Part shown: one piece after another, positions 41,933 through 54,586 of the stretch
Layout: every line of letters begins with the position of its first letter
Position numbering within the stretch: the stretch's first letter is position 1
Origin: Methylophilaceae bacterium
GTDB lineage: Bacteria > Pseudomonadota > Gammaproteobacteria > Burkholderiales > Methylophilaceae
DNA: 64,000 nucleotides
Reading direction: 5' to 3'
Assembly (NCBI GenBank): GCA_029244935.1
Contig: JAQWQF010000006.1
Location: forward strand, 35,093-99,092
The notes under the pieces: model-generated
Seen by the model: only the letters and a program-made list of their open reading frames with translations
Database searches by the model: none
Told to the model about the DNA's origin: nothing
Position numbers and translations under genes: made by a program

Positions 41933-43216
41933 TTATTTAACGCAAATTATTTTTAGCCCGTCCATGTATGGTAAAAGCACAGTTGGGACCTCAATATCTC
42001 CATTTTCCAATTGATTGTTCTCAATTACAGCAACCAGAGCCCTTCCAACAGCAAGTCCAGACCCATTTAATGTATGCATTAATTTATTTTTTCCGTCAAT
42101 ATCTTTAAACCTTGCTTTTAATCTTCGAGCTTGAAAATCTTCGCAATTTGAGACTGAAGATATTTCTCTGTAGCATTGTTGTGAAGGAATCCAGACTTCA
42201 ATATCAAAGGTTTTTGCAGCACCAAAACCTATATCACCTGTGCATAAAGATACTACCCTATATGGTAAATCAAGTTTTTTAAGTATATTTTCAGCGTGAT
42301 TAACCATTTCATCTAAAGCTTCATAACTTTTTTCTGGATGAGTAATTTGAACCATCTCAACCTTATCAAACTGATGTTGTCTGATCATTCCTCTAGTATC
42401 TTTTCCATATGAGCCAGCCTCAGATCTAAAACATGGGGTTAATGCTGTGAGCTTTAAAGGAAGTTCATCATTAGTCAAGATTACATCACGCACAAAATTA
42501 GTTAAAGTTACTTCACCTGTCGGTATTAAATATAAACTTTCTTCACTATTACCTTTTTTTGTGCTGAATAAATCCTCAGCGAATTTTGGTAATTGCCCTG
42601 TGCCCAACAAGGAATCCTCATTAACCAAATAAGGTGTATAGCATTCTTCATAACCATGATCATTAACCTGAGTATCAATCATCATTTGACCTATTGCGCG
42701 ATGAAGTCTAGCTATATCTTTTCTCATTACTACAAATCTAGCTCCAGATAATTTAGATCCTAAATCAAAATCTAAACCATGCAATGCTCCAATATCAACG
42801 TGATCCTTCGGTGCAAAATTAAATGATTTAACAGAACCAAACTCTCTCACAATAAGGTTGTCATTTTCATTTTTCCCTTCTGGTACAGTTGGGTGTGGAA
42901 TGTTGGGTATATCTAATAAAAGAACTTGTAGATCACTTTGAATTTTTTCGAGTTGCTCCTCATAGGACTTTAAAGCTTCAGCAGTTGAATTAACTTGCTT
43001 CATCAATTCGTCAACTTTATTTCCTTTTGACTTTTCTAATCCTATCTTTTTTGAAACTTGATTTCTTTGTTCTTGCAATTCCTGTGCTTTGACTTGCATA
43101 GATTTTCGCTGCTGCTCTAGCTTTTCAAATTTTTCAGCATTAAGTTTGTAGCCACGTTTTCCTAATGCTAGTTTTACCTGTTCTGTTTGGTCTCTGAGTG
43201 TATTAATATTAATCAT
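41933..43216 (-). CDS. serS: Serine-tRNA ligase
   Basis: [23 protein letters not shown]; class II motifs [48 protein letters not shown] track start 43270 is upstream; ATG 43216 preferred. Confidence 0.97.
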   Translation of the reverse strand: MININTLRDQTEQVKLALGKRGYKLNAEKFEKLEQQRKSMQVKAQELQEQRNQVSKKIGLEKSKGNKVDELMKQVNSTAEALKSYEEQLEKIQSDLQVLLLDIPNIPHPTVPEGKNENDNLIVREFGSVKSFNFAPKDHVDIGALHGLDFDLGSKLSGARFVVMRKDIARLHRAIGQMMIDTQVNDHGYEECYTPYLVNEDSLLGTGQLPKFAEDLFSTKKGNSEESLYLIPTGEVTLTNFVRDVILTNDELPLKLTALTPCFRSEAGSYGKDTRGMIRQHQFDKVEMVQITHPEKSYEALDEMVNHAENILKKLDLPYRVVSLCTGDIGFGAAKTFDIEVWIPSQQCYREISSVSNCEDFQARRLKARFKDIDGKNKLMHTLNGSGLAVGRALVAVIENNQLENGDIEVPTVLLPYMDGLKIICVK

Positions 43217-44510
43217 TTTTTTTCCGGTTCTTTTCGTTATATTTTTTATCAAGGCTCCTAAGGTACTCAATTTTTTCTAAAATCTTTTTTTCAAGGCCGC
43301 GGTCTGTTGGTTTATAAAATTCTACAGCGTCTAAGCCCTCAGGAAAATAATTTTCTTCGGCAGCATATCCCTCAGGTTCATTATGAGCATATCGATAGTT
43401 TTTTCCATAATCTAGCTCTGACATTAATTTTGTTGGGGCATTTCTAAGATGTATAGGCACATCATAGTGCTTCTGGCCTCCTACAAAAGATTTAACCTGG
43501 TTGTATGCTACATATGATGCATTGCTTTTTGCAGCCATTGCTAGGTAAATGGTTGCATTACATAGGGCAAGCTCTCCCTCTGGGAAACCCAACCTTTCAT
43601 ATATCTGGTAAGCCTCTAAAGCAATTGACTGAGCCCTTGGATCAGCGAGGCCAATATCCTCAATTGCAATTCTAATAATTCTTCTAGCAAGATAAAGTGG
43701 GTCTGCACCTCCATCGATCATCTTAATTAACCAGTAAATTGATGCGTTTGGATCAGATCCTCTTACCGACTTATGCAGTGCTGATATTTGATCATAAAAT
43801 TGATCTCCACCTTTATCAAATTTTCTAGTTTTATCTGAAATTAATTTCTCTATTAACTCTTTGTTAACGACCAAATTTTTTGAATCACTTGAATTTATAA
43901 CCATCTCTGCTAAATTCAATAAACGCCTTGCATCTCCATTAGCATAAGAAATCATTAACTCTTTAGAAGTTTTATCAACAGTAATCTCATTACTAATAAA
44001 TGCTTTATTTAAAATTTCAAGTAGATCTTTATCAACTAAGGACTTTAATACATAAACTTGACATCGACTGAGTAATGCAGAATTTACTTCGAATGATGGA
44101 TTCTCGGTTGTTGCTCCAATAAAAGTAATTAGTCCAGATTCAATATGAGGGAGGAATGCATCTTGTTGGCTCTTATTAAAACGGTGAACTTCGTCAACAA
44201 ATAAAATAGTCTTTTTATTATGTTGGTCTCGAGCAAATTCTGCCCTTTCTATTGCCTCTCTAATTTCTTTTACCCCTGATAGCACGGCAGAAATTGAAAT
44301 AAATTCTGATTCAATAGTATTTGCAATAACTCTTGCAATAGTTGTCTTTCCTACACCTGGTGGACCCCAAAGAATCATTGATGGTAGCTTATTTGATTCT
44401 ATAGCAACCTTTAGAGACTGGCCTTCCCCTAATATATCAAGCTGACCAATAATTTCATCAAGTTTTTTCGGTCGTAATTCTTCAGCGAGAGGAGCACTAT
44501 TTTTTTGCAT
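43209..44510 (-). CDS. rarA: Replication-associated recombination protein A (AAA ATPase)
   Basis: [56 protein letters not shown]. Confidence 0.95.
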   Translation of the reverse strand: MQKNSAPLAEELRPKKLDEIIGQLDILGEGQSLKVAIESNKLPSMILWGPPGVGKTTIARVIANTIESEFISISAVLSGVKEIREAIERAEFARDQHNKKTILFVDEVHRFNKSQQDAFLPHIESGLITFIGATTENPSFEVNSALLSRCQVYVLKSLVDKDLLEILNKAFISNEITVDKTSKELMISYANGDARRLLNLAEMVINSSDSKNLVVNKELIEKLISDKTRKFDKGGDQFYDQISALHKSVRGSDPNASIYWLIKMIDGGADPLYLARRIIRIAIEDIGLADPRAQSIALEAYQIYERLGFPEGELALCNATIYLAMAAKSNASYVAYNQVKSFVGGQKHYDVPIHLRNAPTKLMSELDYGKNYRYAHNEPEGYAAEENYFPEGLDAVEFYKPTDRGLEKKILEKIEYLRSLDKKYNEKNRKKND

Positions 44511-44513
44511 TAA

Positions 44514-45116
44514 TTAATTTTTAATTACTTCCACGTTTTCAGGGGTATTAAATAAGAAAAATTCATCATTAATTTTATTATTAACTACAAGATTCTTAAA
44601 AATAATAATAGTTGTTCGATTAAAGTTATCTAGTACTCTCATTTCTTTTATTTTATCAGCTTCAAAATTTATAAGCACACTCTTAAATGTAGTTAGTAAT
44701 TTGTCCTTAGGTGTAGCTTGAAACCAATTTTTTGACTCGATATTTTTTACATAATTAAGATCAAATGAATTAGAAATATCTCCACTAACAAGAAGCATTG
44801 CAGGGCTAATGCCACCCAATTTATCCAATGAACTAATAATAACCTGCTTTAAGTCAGGGTCATAAAGGTAAAGTAGCTCGCCATCTGAAATAATTTGACT
44901 TTCATAAGGTTCTTTATATCTCCATCTAAAAAAATTAGGTTTTTTAAAAGAAAATGTGCCTGAATCCTCTTGAACTAATATGCTATTTTGATCTATAACT
45001 TTCTGAATGAAATTCCCTTGGGCAGAATTCATTTTTTCAATAAGTTTTGAAAAATCATCTAGATCTTTTGCACAAATATTGAACGAGATTAATACAGCAG
45101 ACAAATACTTAATCAT
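44514..45116 (-). CDS. lolA: Outer-membrane lipoprotein chaperone LolA
   Basis: [13 protein letters not shown]...[41 protein letters not shown]; follows ftsK. ATG 45116 ([16 protein letters not shown] signal peptide) preferred over the ORF start 45149. Confidence 0.9.
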   Translation of the reverse strand: MIKYLSAVLISFNICAKDLDDFSKLIEKMNSAQGNFIQKVIDQNSILVQEDSGTFSFKKPNFFRWRYKEPYESQIISDGELLYLYDPDLKQVIISSLDKLGGISPAMLLVSGDISNSFDLNYVKNIESKNWFQATPKDKLLTTFKSVLINFEADKIKEMRVLDNFNRTTIIIFKNLVVNNKINDEFFLFNTPENVEVIKN

Positions 45117-47412
45117 TGTTATTTGGTGCAACAATCTCACGATTACCATTGCTTTGCATTGGAGTTACTATGCCAGCTTTTTCCATATCCTCAATAATTC
45201 TTGCAGCACGATTGTAACCAATCCTTAGGTGTCTTTGTACATAAGAAATTGACGCTTTTTTAGTCTTCAAAACGATCGCAACTGCCTCATCATAAAGAGG
45301 ATCTTTTTCACCAGAACTGCTCGATTCATCTGAGGAAAACGATGCATCCCCCTCATTGGGATTCAAAATTTCATCTCGGTAAATAGGTTCGCCTTTTGTC
45401 TTCAGGAAATTTACAACCTTATGTACCTCTTGATCTGATACGAACGCACCATGAATCCTTACTGGATAACCGCTTCCAGGAGGCATATAAAGCATATCTC
45501 CTTTACCTAGTAATGTTTCTGCTCCCATTTGATCAAGAATGGTTCGTGAATCAATTTTGCTTGAGACCTGAAATGCAACCCGTGCCGGAATATTTGCTTT
45601 AATTAATCCAGTTATAACATCTACAGAAGGTCTTTGTGTAGCTAGTACTAAATGAATACCTGATGCCCTTGCTTTCTGGGCAAGTCTTGCAATAAGTTCT
45701 TCTATTTTTTTGCCCATCACCATCATTAGATCAGCTAGCTCATCAATTACAATAACGATTTGCGGAAGATCTTCAAGTGTCTCTGGATCTTCAGGGTTGA
45801 GAGAAAAAGGGTTAGTAAGTGGTGTATTCTGCTCGATAGATTTTTTTAGTTTTTCATTGAATCCAGCTAAATTTCTCACCCCAAATGTAGACATCAACTT
45901 ATATCGTCTTTCCATTTCTGCAACACACCAATTCAGTGCATGGCCTGCTTGCCTCATATCGGTAACAACTGGCGCAAGCAAATGAGGGATACCTTCATAA
46001 ACTGAAAGTTCGAGCATTTTTGGATCAATGAGAATCATTTTTACTTCCTTAGCATTCGCCTTATAAAGCAGACTTAAAACGAGTGCATTAATTGCTACTG
46101 ATTTACCTGAACCAGTTGTCCCTGCAATTAAAAGATGTGGCATTCTAGCGATATCAGCTACTTCAGCTTTACCTGAAATATCCTTGCCTAAAGCAACTGT
46201 AAGTAATGCGCTATTATCAGCAAACACTTTTGAGCTCATAATTTCTGATAAATAGACAACCTGTCTATTGGGATTCGGTATCTCTAAACCCATACAGGTT
46301 TTTCCAGGAATTGTTTCAACAACTCTTACACTAACTACCGATAATGCTCTAGCAAGATCTTTTGCTAAATTGATCACCTGGCTACCCTTAACACCGGGGG
46401 CCGGCTCAAATTCATAACGTGTTATAACTGGGCCAGGTTGAGCTGAAATTACTTTTGCCTCGATACCAAAATCTAATAATTTTTTTTCAATAAGACGCGA
46501 TATAAATTCAATTGTCTCTGAGGACTGAACCTCTAATTGTTTTGGTGGTTGATCTAAAAGATGAAGTGGAGGTAATTCGACTGTGTTATCACTAAAAAGA
46601 TTTGTTTGCTTTTCTTTGATAACTCTAACACTTTCCTTGATTGCTGTTTTTGGCTCAATAATCGCAACAGGGGGTCGACTTTCTAATCTTTTTCTTTCTT
46701 CGTCAACAAACTCACTTCGTTGCTGTTCAAATTTTTTTCCTTCTCTTCTATCTTGCCAATCATAAAATTTTTCATATACTAAACGACCAAGATTAAAAAT
46801 AAAATTACCTACACCTTCTGCAATATTAATCCATGACCAACCAGTAAATAAACTAAACCCAATAGCAAAGCTAATCAAAAGAAAAATTAATGACCCTATG
46901 TACCCAATTGTTTTTCTTAATAATTCATTTGCAAGATAACCTAACATGCCTCCTTGTTCTGATGGAAGGCTTACATCCAAATTTATAATATGTCCTGCCT
47001 CAAATGTAGAAGAAGATGTAATAAGAAGTAAAAAACCTAGGTAATGCACTAGTAGGATATGTTTAGTTTTATAATCTTCGTTTTCAATTCGAGGATAAAT
47101 CAAAAAAATACTATAAATACTTAAGAATACTAACCACCAGGATGACATTCCAAATATATATAAAGAAAAATCTGAGAAGTATGCCCCAAAAATTCCTCCT
47201 AAATTTGTTATTGTAAGATCAACATTTACTGCATTAGACCAAGATTGATCTGAAGGATTGAATGTAGCTAAAGCTAGGGTCATATATAACCCAATAAATA
47301 ATAAGACAAACCATGAGGCCTCACGAATAATTCTGTTAGCTAGGATCCGTGGAGAATTTTGGCTGACTAAATTTTTTTTAATATTTTTTTTTGATTTTTT
47401 ACTAGATAACAA
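45109..47412 (-). CDS. ftsK: DNA translocase FtsK
   Basis: N-terminal TM helices; [35 protein letters not shown]-terminal winged-helix gamma domain. Confidence 0.97.
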   Translation of the reverse strand: MLSSKKSKKNIKKNLVSQNSPRILANRIIREASWFVLLFIGLYMTLALATFNPSDQSWSNAVNVDLTITNLGGIFGAYFSDFSLYIFGMSSWWLVFLSIYSIFLIYPRIENEDYKTKHILLVHYLGFLLLITSSSTFEAGHIINLDVSLPSEQGGMLGYLANELLRKTIGYIGSLIFLLISFAIGFSLFTGWSWINIAEGVGNFIFNLGRLVYEKFYDWQDRREGKKFEQQRSEFVDEERKRLESRPPVAIIEPKTAIKESVRVIKEKQTNLFSDNTVELPPLHLLDQPPKQLEVQSSETIEFISRLIEKKLLDFGIEAKVISAQPGPVITRYEFEPAPGVKGSQVINLAKDLARALSVVSVRVVETIPGKTCMGLEIPNPNRQVVYLSEIMSSKVFADNSALLTVALGKDISGKAEVADIARMPHLLIAGTTGSGKSVAINALVLSLLYKANAKEVKMILIDPKMLELSVYEGIPHLLAPVVTDMRQAGHALNWCVAEMERRYKLMSTFGVRNLAGFNEKLKKSIEQNTPLTNPFSLNPEDPETLEDLPQIVIVIDELADLMMVMGKKIEELIARLAQKARASGIHLVLATQRPSVDVITGLIKANIPARVAFQVSSKIDSRTILDQMGAETLLGKGDMLYMPPGSGYPVRIHGAFVSDQEVHKVVNFLKTKGEPIYRDEILNPNEGDASFSSDESSSSGEKDPLYDEAVAIVLKTKKASISYVQRHLRIGYNRAARIIEDMEKAGIVTPMQSNGNREIVAPNNND

Positions 47413-47575
47413 TTTTAGGTACTCTCATAAATTTTTATATTAAAATTATATCAGTATGTCTTCCAATTATTACCTACTACTATGTCAAACGAAAAAATAA
47501 AATTAAGGCTATATTTTATTAATTTGTTTGATTCATTATCACTACTCCACTAAGATTATAAATTAAATTTAATAA

Positions 47576-48534
<959 letters not shown>

Positions 48535-48535
<1 letters not shown>

Positions 48536-49068
48536 TGGCTGAAGATGATGACCTATTTTGGGAAGAAGTTAAGGACGTTAAACCATTAAAGGTTAAATCA
48601 AAATTAATTGATACGGCAAAAAAAAAGCCAAAACCTAGGCCTATTGCGCAACAACTTATCGAAGATGAAAGAAATGTACTTATTGAATCGTTAAGTGATG
48701 AATATATAAGTAACTCAATTGAATTAGATGAAGATTCATCTTACTTACGTAATGGTCACTCTCCAGATATTATCAAGAGACTAAAAAAGGGATACTGGAC
48801 AATACAAGGCTCTATTGACCTTCATGGAATGATTTCGAGAGAGGCTAAAGATTACATAGTTGATTATATTCAAGAGTGTAAAAAGAAAAAGGTAAGATGT
48901 ATTAGGATAATCCATGGCAAAGGCTATGGCTCAAAGAATAAAGAGCCCGTTCTTAAAAAAAAGGTTAGAAATTGGCTTATGCAAAAAGATGAAGTAATTG
49001 CCTACTCTGAAGCACCAAGACATGATGGCGGGAGTGGGGTTGTAATTGTATTACTTAAAGAGTACTAA
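48535..49068 (+). CDS. Smr-domain endonuclease-like protein
   Basis: SIDLHGMISREAKDYIVDYI...RCIRIIHGKGYGSK. Confidence 0.9.
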
Positions 49069-49547
49069 GAGTCAAAAGACTGAATAGTACAAATTGCTTG
49101 TGCAGCTATACCTTCTGCACGACCTATAAAACCAAGACCTTCTGTTGTTGTTGCCTTTATATTTATTTGCGTTAGTCCACACAAGCAATCTTCAGCGATA
49201 TTTTCAATCATTTCTTTAGTATAGGGTGAGATTTTTGGTAATTCACAAATTACAGTAGCGTCGATATTATTAATTTTGTAACCCTTATCTTGTACCAAGC
49301 CAACTACAACCCTTAAAATATCTCTTGAGCTCATATCCTTAAATTTTAGATCATTATCAGGAAAATGATTGCCAATATCTCCTAAACCTGCAGCTCCTAA
49401 AATAGCATCACTAATAGAATGGAGTAATACATCTGCATCTGAATGTCCATCTAACCCTAACGGATGATCAATAGTTACTCCACCAATAATGCAGGGGCGT
49501 CCAGCACTAAACTTATGAACATCAAAACCTTGCCCTACTCTAATCAT
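49065..49547 (-). CDS. ispF: 2-C-methyl-D-erythritol 2,4-cyclodiphosphate synthase
   Basis: RVGQGFDVHKF; GHSDADVLLHSISDAILGAAGLGDIG. Confidence 0.97.
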   Translation of the reverse strand: MIRVGQGFDVHKFSAGRPCIIGGVTIDHPLGLDGHSDADVLLHSISDAILGAAGLGDIGNHFPDNDLKFKDMSSRDILRVVVGLVQDKGYKINNIDATVICELPKISPYTKEMIENIAEDCLCGLTQINIKATTTEGLGFIGRAEGIAAQAICTIQSFDS

Positions 49548-50242
49548 TTTTTTCCTTTACTATCTGGATTAAATACTACTTTGATATGTTCCATGTCTTC
49601 AGGATAAGTAACCTTAAAGTTATTGGGGCTACCTAAAAATATTTTTGGTTTTTTTCCTAAAGACTCTACTGCCTCACATTCGTCTGTTGGAAAACCATTA
49701 AATTTTTCAATAGCTTGTTTTAGTAATTTATATCTAAACATTTGTGGTGTTTGAGCTAACCAAATCTCATTACGGTTTTCGGTACCTATAATTACACCCG
49801 ACTTGTCAACGCGCTTAACTGTATCTACAACTGGGATTGCCATAATGCCACCAACTTTATGACTACCTATTTCTGAAATAAAATTGTTAACCATCGACTC
49901 ATTAATACCTAATCGAGCAGCATCATGAATCATTATCCAATCACTTTTATCTACATTTTTTTTGATCTGATTTAAAGTATTTAATACAGTTGCTGAGCGC
50001 GTGCTACCGCCTGATTTATAAACCGTCGTTTTTGAAGAAAAACGATGTCTAATATTTTCAATATAATGCTCTTTAGGGCTAACTGCTATGGAAATAGAAT
50101 CTATAGAAGATACATTAGAAAAAATAAAGTCTATCCACTCAATTATCGTCTTACTACCTATGCTTGAAAATTGCTTGGGTATCGAATTACCAATTCTAGA
50201 ACCTGTTCCTGCTGCAGGAATAATAAGATGAATTTTTGCCAT
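49544..50242 (-). CDS. ispD: 2-C-methyl-D-erythritol 4-phosphate cytidylyltransferase
   Basis: IIPAAGTGSRIGNSIPKQF; MIHDAARLGI; overlaps ispF. Confidence 0.95.
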   Translation of the reverse strand: MAKIHLIIPAAGTGSRIGNSIPKQFSSIGSKTIIEWIDFIFSNVSSIDSISIAVSPKEHYIENIRHRFSSKTTVYKSGGSTRSATVLNTLNQIKKNVDKSDWIMIHDAARLGINESMVNNFISEIGSHKVGGIMAIPVVDTVKRVDKSGVIIGTENRNEIWLAQTPQMFRYKLLKQAIEKFNGFPTDECEAVESLGKKPKIFLGSPNNFKVTYPEDMEHIKVVFNPDSKGKK

Positions 50243-50281
50243 GATATGATTTTAGCATGGCAAAAATTCATAATTGATTAT

Positions 50282-51472
50282 TTAGTCTGAGGAAACAGAG
50301 TTGATTTTATGAATCGATATGTCAGCTCCATTAAACTCATCTTCTTGGCTTAGTCGAATATTAAAAAGTTTATGAACAATACTATAAATAAGAAATCCGC
50401 CAATGAGCGCCACAGAAATTCCCACTAGGGTTCCTACAAGTTGAGACATGAAGGTTACACCACCAAGCCCCCCCAGCATCTCTAGTCCAAAAATTCCTGC
50501 TGCTATTCCCCCCCAAGCTCCGCATATCCCATGTAGTGGCCAAACACCTAATACATCATCAATCTTCCATTTGTTTTGAGTAAGTGAGAATGTCAATACA
50601 AACAGTGCTCCTGCAACTAGGCCAACAACCAAGGCACCTAATGGATGAAATAAATTTGATCCCGCACAAACCGCAACTAAACCAGCAAGCGGTCCATTAT
50701 ATAAAAATCCAGGATCATTTTTTCCAACAATTAATGCAGCAAGTGTTCCTCCAACCATAGCCATAAGAGAATTTACAGCTACAAGTCCAGATAAGCCTTC
50801 AAGAGTCTGGGCAGACATCACATTAAAACCAAACCAACCAACAGTCAAAATCCATGAACCCAACGCTAGGAATGGAATACTTGATGGCGGAAAGGCATTT
50901 AATTTACCCTCCTTAGTGTATCTTCCATGACGTGCCCCTAGTATTAAAACTGCTGCCAATGCAATCCAACCACCCATCCCGTGAACTACAACTGATCCAG
51001 CAAAATCACTAAAAGGCGCACCAAATTGGTTAGTTAAGAATTCCTGAAAACCATAATTACCATTCCAAACAGTGCCCTCAAACAGTGGGTATAAAAAACC
51101 TACTAATAAAAACGAGGCAATTAACTGAGGATTAAAAGTTGCTCTTTCAGCAATACCACCAGAAATTATTGCAGGAATAGCCGCTGCAAATGTTAGAAGA
51201 AAAAAGAACTTAACTAGCTCATATGCACTTTTTTCACTTAATACTGAAGCGGCTCCATAAAAATCAATACCATACGCAATACTATAACCAATAAAAAAAT
51301 AGGCGATAGTAGATACAGAGAAGTCTGCCATAATTTTGGCAAGTGCATTAACTTGGTTTTTCTGCCTAACAGTACCTACCTCTAGAAATGCAAAACCAGC
51401 ATGCATTGCAAGAACCATAATAGCCCCTAATAAAATAAATAGAACATCACTTTGATTACCTAAACTTTCCAT
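50282..51472 (-). CDS. amt: Ammonium transporter (Amt family)
   Basis: GAIMVLAMHAGFAFLEVGTVRQKNQVNALAKIMADF; DFAGSVVVHGMGGWIAL; WPLHGICGAWGGIAAGIFG. Confidence 0.95.
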   Translation of the reverse strand: MESLGNQSDVLFILLGAIMVLAMHAGFAFLEVGTVRQKNQVNALAKIMADFSVSTIAYFFIGYSIAYGIDFYGAASVLSEKSAYELVKFFFLLTFAAAIPAIISGGIAERATFNPQLIASFLLVGFLYPLFEGTVWNGNYGFQEFLTNQFGAPFSDFAGSVVVHGMGGWIALAAVLILGARHGRYTKEGKLNAFPPSSIPFLALGSWILTVGWFGFNVMSAQTLEGLSGLVAVNSLMAMVGGTLAALIVGKNDPGFLYNGPLAGLVAVCAGSNLFHPLGALVVGLVAGALFVLTFSLTQNKWKIDDVLGVWPLHGICGAWGGIAAGIFGLEMLGGLGGVTFMSQLVGTLVGISVALIGGFLIYSIVHKLFNIRLSQEDEFNGADISIHKINSVSSD

Positions 51473-51527
51473 AACCCGACTTCCTTCAAAAAAAAATTTG
51501 AAATAATTTTAATGTAATTAACTAATA

Positions 51528-51603
51528 ATTTGCACCAAATAAGCAGTTAATAACTAAATTAGTGCAAATTAGAATAATTTACGTATTATTTTGGTGCAAA
51601 AAT
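51528..51603. promoter_or_regulatory. Three TGGTGCAAA-like elements in the amt upstream region, candidate NtrC-like sites
   Basis: ATTTGCACCAAAT (51528-51540), ATTAGTGCAAATT (51558-51570), ATTTTGGTGCAAAAAT (51588-51603); centres about 30-31 bp apart. Confidence 0.4.
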
Positions 51604-51645
51604 ATAAAATATTAATAGAGTGTAGATTGATTTACTATATAAATA

Positions 51646-51957
51646 ATGTTCGATTATTTTTTATTATTTCTTATTAGCCTTCTTCTTTTTTTTTGGTGGG
51701 ATACAATCACTAAAAGAGAAATTGCTATTCATCATGGTAAATTATTAGCAAAAAAATTTAATCTTCAACTTTTAGATGAAAGCGTTCACTGTAATAAAAT
51801 TACATTTGTGAGGACCCGTAATGACTGGTTATCTATTAGGCGTGTATATATGTTTAGTGTCAGCACCAATACAGAAGATAGGCTTAATTGCCAACTAACC
51901 TTAATTGGAAAATCTCTAACGGACTGGTTTGTCCCACCATATCCGCAAAAAAATTAA
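51646..51957 (+). CDS. DUF3301-like small membrane-anchored protein
   Basis: N-terminal TM then FLLFFWWDTITKREIAIHHGKLLAKKFNLQLLDESVHCNKI...WLSIRRVYMFSVS; upstream of gluQ. Confidence 0.7.
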   Translation: MFDYFLLFLISLLLFFWWDTITKREIAIHHGKLLAKKFNLQLLDESVHCNKITFVRTRNDWLSIRRVYMFSVSTNTEDRLNCQLTLIGKSLTDWFVPPYPQKN

Positions 51958-51959
51958 AT

Positions 51960-52859
51960 ATGTATATTGGACGTTTTGCACCGACCCCCTCAGGACCTCT
52001 TCACTTTGGCTCTATAGTTACAGCTATCGCAAGTTTTCTTGATGCCAAATCAAATGGTGGAAAATGGCTTGTAAAAATAGATGACATTGATCAACCAAGA
52101 GTTATTCGGGGAGCAGATGCAATAATTCTAAATAGCTTAAAAGAATTACATCTTTACTGGGACGCCCCCGTTGTATATCAAAGTCATAGAATCAATGAGT
52201 ACAACAAAAAAATAGACTATCTTAAAAAATTAAATGCGGCTTACTTGTGTGAATGCTCGAGAAGAGATATTAATAAATTAGCTATTACAGGAGTTGATGG
52301 TTTCATTTATCCTGGAATTTGTCGGGAGAAAAAAATTAATCTTAGCGATCGAGTTTCTCATCGAGTTGAAGTAAAAGATGAATTAATAATTACTCAAGAT
52401 TGCATACAAGGCATAGTTAAACAAAATTTATCCAGTGATATTGGAGATTTTATTATCAAACGATCTGATGGTTTATTTGCTTATCAGTTTGCTGTTGTGG
52501 TTGATAACTATTTAGATGGTGTTACAAATATTATAAGAGGATATGACCTAATACAATCTGTACCTCGGCAAGTCTTTTTGCATCAATTACTTGATATTGA
52601 TGTTCCAGAATTTAGTCACATTCCTATTGCTACTAAATTTGATCAAAAAATAAGTAAAAGCTGTGGTAATAAAATTATTATTAAAGGAAATGAAATATCT
52701 ATTTGGCTAAAATGTTTAGCTTTCTTAAATCAACCAATGGAAGCATATTCAAAGTCAATGAATATTGAAGATATTATTTGTGAAGCCATAAGGTGTTGGT
52801 CAAAAAACCTAATTAAACCGTTACGTCAGATTGAAATTGACGATAATATTCATACATGA
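51960..52859 (+). CDS. gluQ: Glutamyl-Q tRNA(Asp) synthetase
   Basis: GRFAPTPSGPLHFGSIVTAIASFLDAK; Zn site CECSRRD...YPGIC; no anticodon-binding domain. ATG 51960 preferred over ORF start 51888. Confidence 0.93.
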   Translation: MYIGRFAPTPSGPLHFGSIVTAIASFLDAKSNGGKWLVKIDDIDQPRVIRGADAIILNSLKELHLYWDAPVVYQSHRINEYNKKIDYLKKLNAAYLCECSRRDINKLAITGVDGFIYPGICREKKINLSDRVSHRVEVKDELIITQDCIQGIVKQNLSSDIGDFIIKRSDGLFAYQFAVVVDNYLDGVTNIIRGYDLIQSVPRQVFLHQLLDIDVPEFSHIPIATKFDQKISKSCGNKIIIKGNEISIWLKCLAFLNQPMEAYSKSMNIEDIICEAIRCWSKNLIKPLRQIEIDDNIHT

Positions 52860-53352
52860 CAATACTAGCAGCGGCACCGACATTTAGAGACTCAATGCCC
52901 TTGGTCATAGGTATAGTAATTTTTTTTGTAGATTTATCAAGAAGATTTCGACTCACTCCTTGACCTTCGCTTCCCAAAATTATTGCTACATTCTTAGGTA
53001 AGTCCTCCTTGTATAAGGATTCTCCCTTCATGTTTAAGGCGTAAACTGGAAACTCAAATAGCTCTATTAAGTGCTCAAGGTTTTGTTGCTCATAGCATGT
53101 CAGAAAAAAATGTGCACCCTGACTTCCTCTAAGCGTTTTTGGGGACCATATATCATTGCACTCTTTTGACAGGAATACTGAATTAACACCGACTGCTGCA
53201 GCTGTTCTGATAATACCTCCTAAATTACCAGGATCCTGAATTCTGTCCAGAAGCAGGCTTAGCCCATGAGGTTTTATAAAATTACTAGATGGTATATTAA
53301 TCAAAGCAATTAGACCTGTCACAGAACTAAGATCAGAAATTTTTACAAACAA
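52813..53352 (-). CDS. TrmH/SpoU-family rRNA methyltransferase, SPOUT catalytic domain (3' part of a split gene)
   Basis: LLLDRIQDPGNLGGIIRTAAAVGV, IILGSEGQGVS, IPMTKGIESLNVGAAASIVMYE; only a TTG start available; same frame as the ORF ending at 53392. Confidence 0.85.
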   Translation of the reverse strand: MFVKISDLSSVTGLIALINIPSSNFIKPHGLSLLLDRIQDPGNLGGIIRTAAAVGVNSVFLSKECNDIWSPKTLRGSQGAHFFLTCYEQQNLEHLIELFEFPVYALNMKGESLYKEDLPKNVAIILGSEGQGVSRNLLDKSTKKITIPMTKGIESLNVGAAASIVMYEYYRQFQSDVTV

Positions 53353-53391
53353 AGAATGTTGTATGATATGAATTTTAACATTTGGATTATT

Positions 53392-53613
53392 TTATATTAT
53401 TAAATTAATCTCATCCGACTCAATCGACACATCTTTTATTAACTCAAGAATCGTTCCACCACTTTTGATATAGGTCTTTATTAAATGCGGACCATCCAGA
53501 AGTGTTTGTGATATTTGTTTCCTAAAGGCCTTATTCGTAAAGATCTTTCGAACAACTTTAAAGGTCGAATTTTCAGAAGATTTAATTATTAAATCAGCCA
53601 TAAATTTATTCAA
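53392..53613 (-). CDS. TrmH/SpoU-family methyltransferase, N-terminal substrate-binding part (5' part of a split gene)
   Basis: FRKQISQTLLDGPHLIKTYIKSGGTILELI resembles the SpoU substrate-binding domain; ends at TAA, and the frame continues open into the SPOUT domain. Confidence 0.7.
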   Translation of the reverse strand: MNKFMADLIIKSSENSTFKVVRKIFTNKAFRKQISQTLLDGPHLIKTYIKSGGTILELIKDVSIESDEINLII

Positions 53614-54490
53614 TCCTTAGAGCATTAAGTTTATAGCCCTCAAGCTCAAATTGCTTTAACAATCCATTATTTCCAGCGAGATGAGACGCGCCAACTGCAA
53701 TAAATAAGCGATTATTTTTCGCTAACTTATGCGCCCTATTAAAAAATATCTTATTACGGTTAATTAAAATTTCTTTCTTTACCTTAATCCACATACTTTT
53801 AGATAATAGTTGACTTGTAATATCCTCATTGACATTAATTATCTTATTTAAATCCTGGGATAAATAAGCTGCCATTAGCTGCTCATAATCTTTTTCTTTT
53901 TGTTCAAATGATTTAGATAGCACCTTTTTCAAAAAAGCTATCTGTTCTGAAATAGAAAAATTATCTAGTACCTGAAAATGCTCTTCTGAAGTCTCTAGGC
54001 CTTTAATTACTAGGCCTAAATCTCTTGCCTTAGTTTTAAGAAGATTATCAAGATTAAATGGAGTTATAGGCCTGGGTGAATCAAAAATAACTGCTAACAA
54101 CCATGGCTTCATTTTCATAACTCTCTCAAAAGACATTGTATGAAAATCTGCTAATAACTTAATTTTATCTAGATCTTGATCGTCAAAATATAATGGATAT
54201 TGAATATTTTTCATTAATAATAAATTGGGGTTTGATATCTCCATTGTCTCCATTAAAAAAAACTGACTTGATTTGAGAGCATCTATTACTCTTTTATTGA
54301 TATCAGAAACACGATTATCATCTGTATGAATAGTGCCATATAGATAAGTCTCAAATCCATTAGGTGATGTCAGTTTCCAAAAAACTGAATTTTCAAGAGC
54401 ACTTATTGGAGAAAAATGGAAGATTAAAAATAGATAGAGTATAAATATTTTAAAATTAGAATGCATACAGACAATGTTAGTAAAATTCAT
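53606..54490 (-). CDS. TraB/GumN family protein
   Basis: Signal peptide; VFWKLTSPNGFETYLYGTIHTDD; FIAVGASHLAGNNGLLKQFELEGYKL. Confidence 0.85.
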   Translation of the reverse strand: MNFTNIVCMHSNFKIFILYLFLIFHFSPISALENSVFWKLTSPNGFETYLYGTIHTDDNRVSDINKRVIDALKSSQFFLMETMEISNPNLLLMKNIQYPLYFDDQDLDKIKLLADFHTMSFERVMKMKPWLLAVIFDSPRPITPFNLDNLLKTKARDLGLVIKGLETSEEHFQVLDNFSISEQIAFLKKVLSKSFEQKEKDYEQLMAAYLSQDLNKIINVNEDITSQLLSKSMWIKVKKEILINRNKIFFNRAHKLAKNNRLFIAVGASHLAGNNGLLKQFELEGYKLNALRIE

Positions 54491-54586
54491 GAAATTAGAT
54501 AATAACAGTATTCTGATTATGAGATATCGTCTATCAAATTAAAAATCGGGTAAAATAATCACTCAATTATAATTTAGCGAGTGGCG

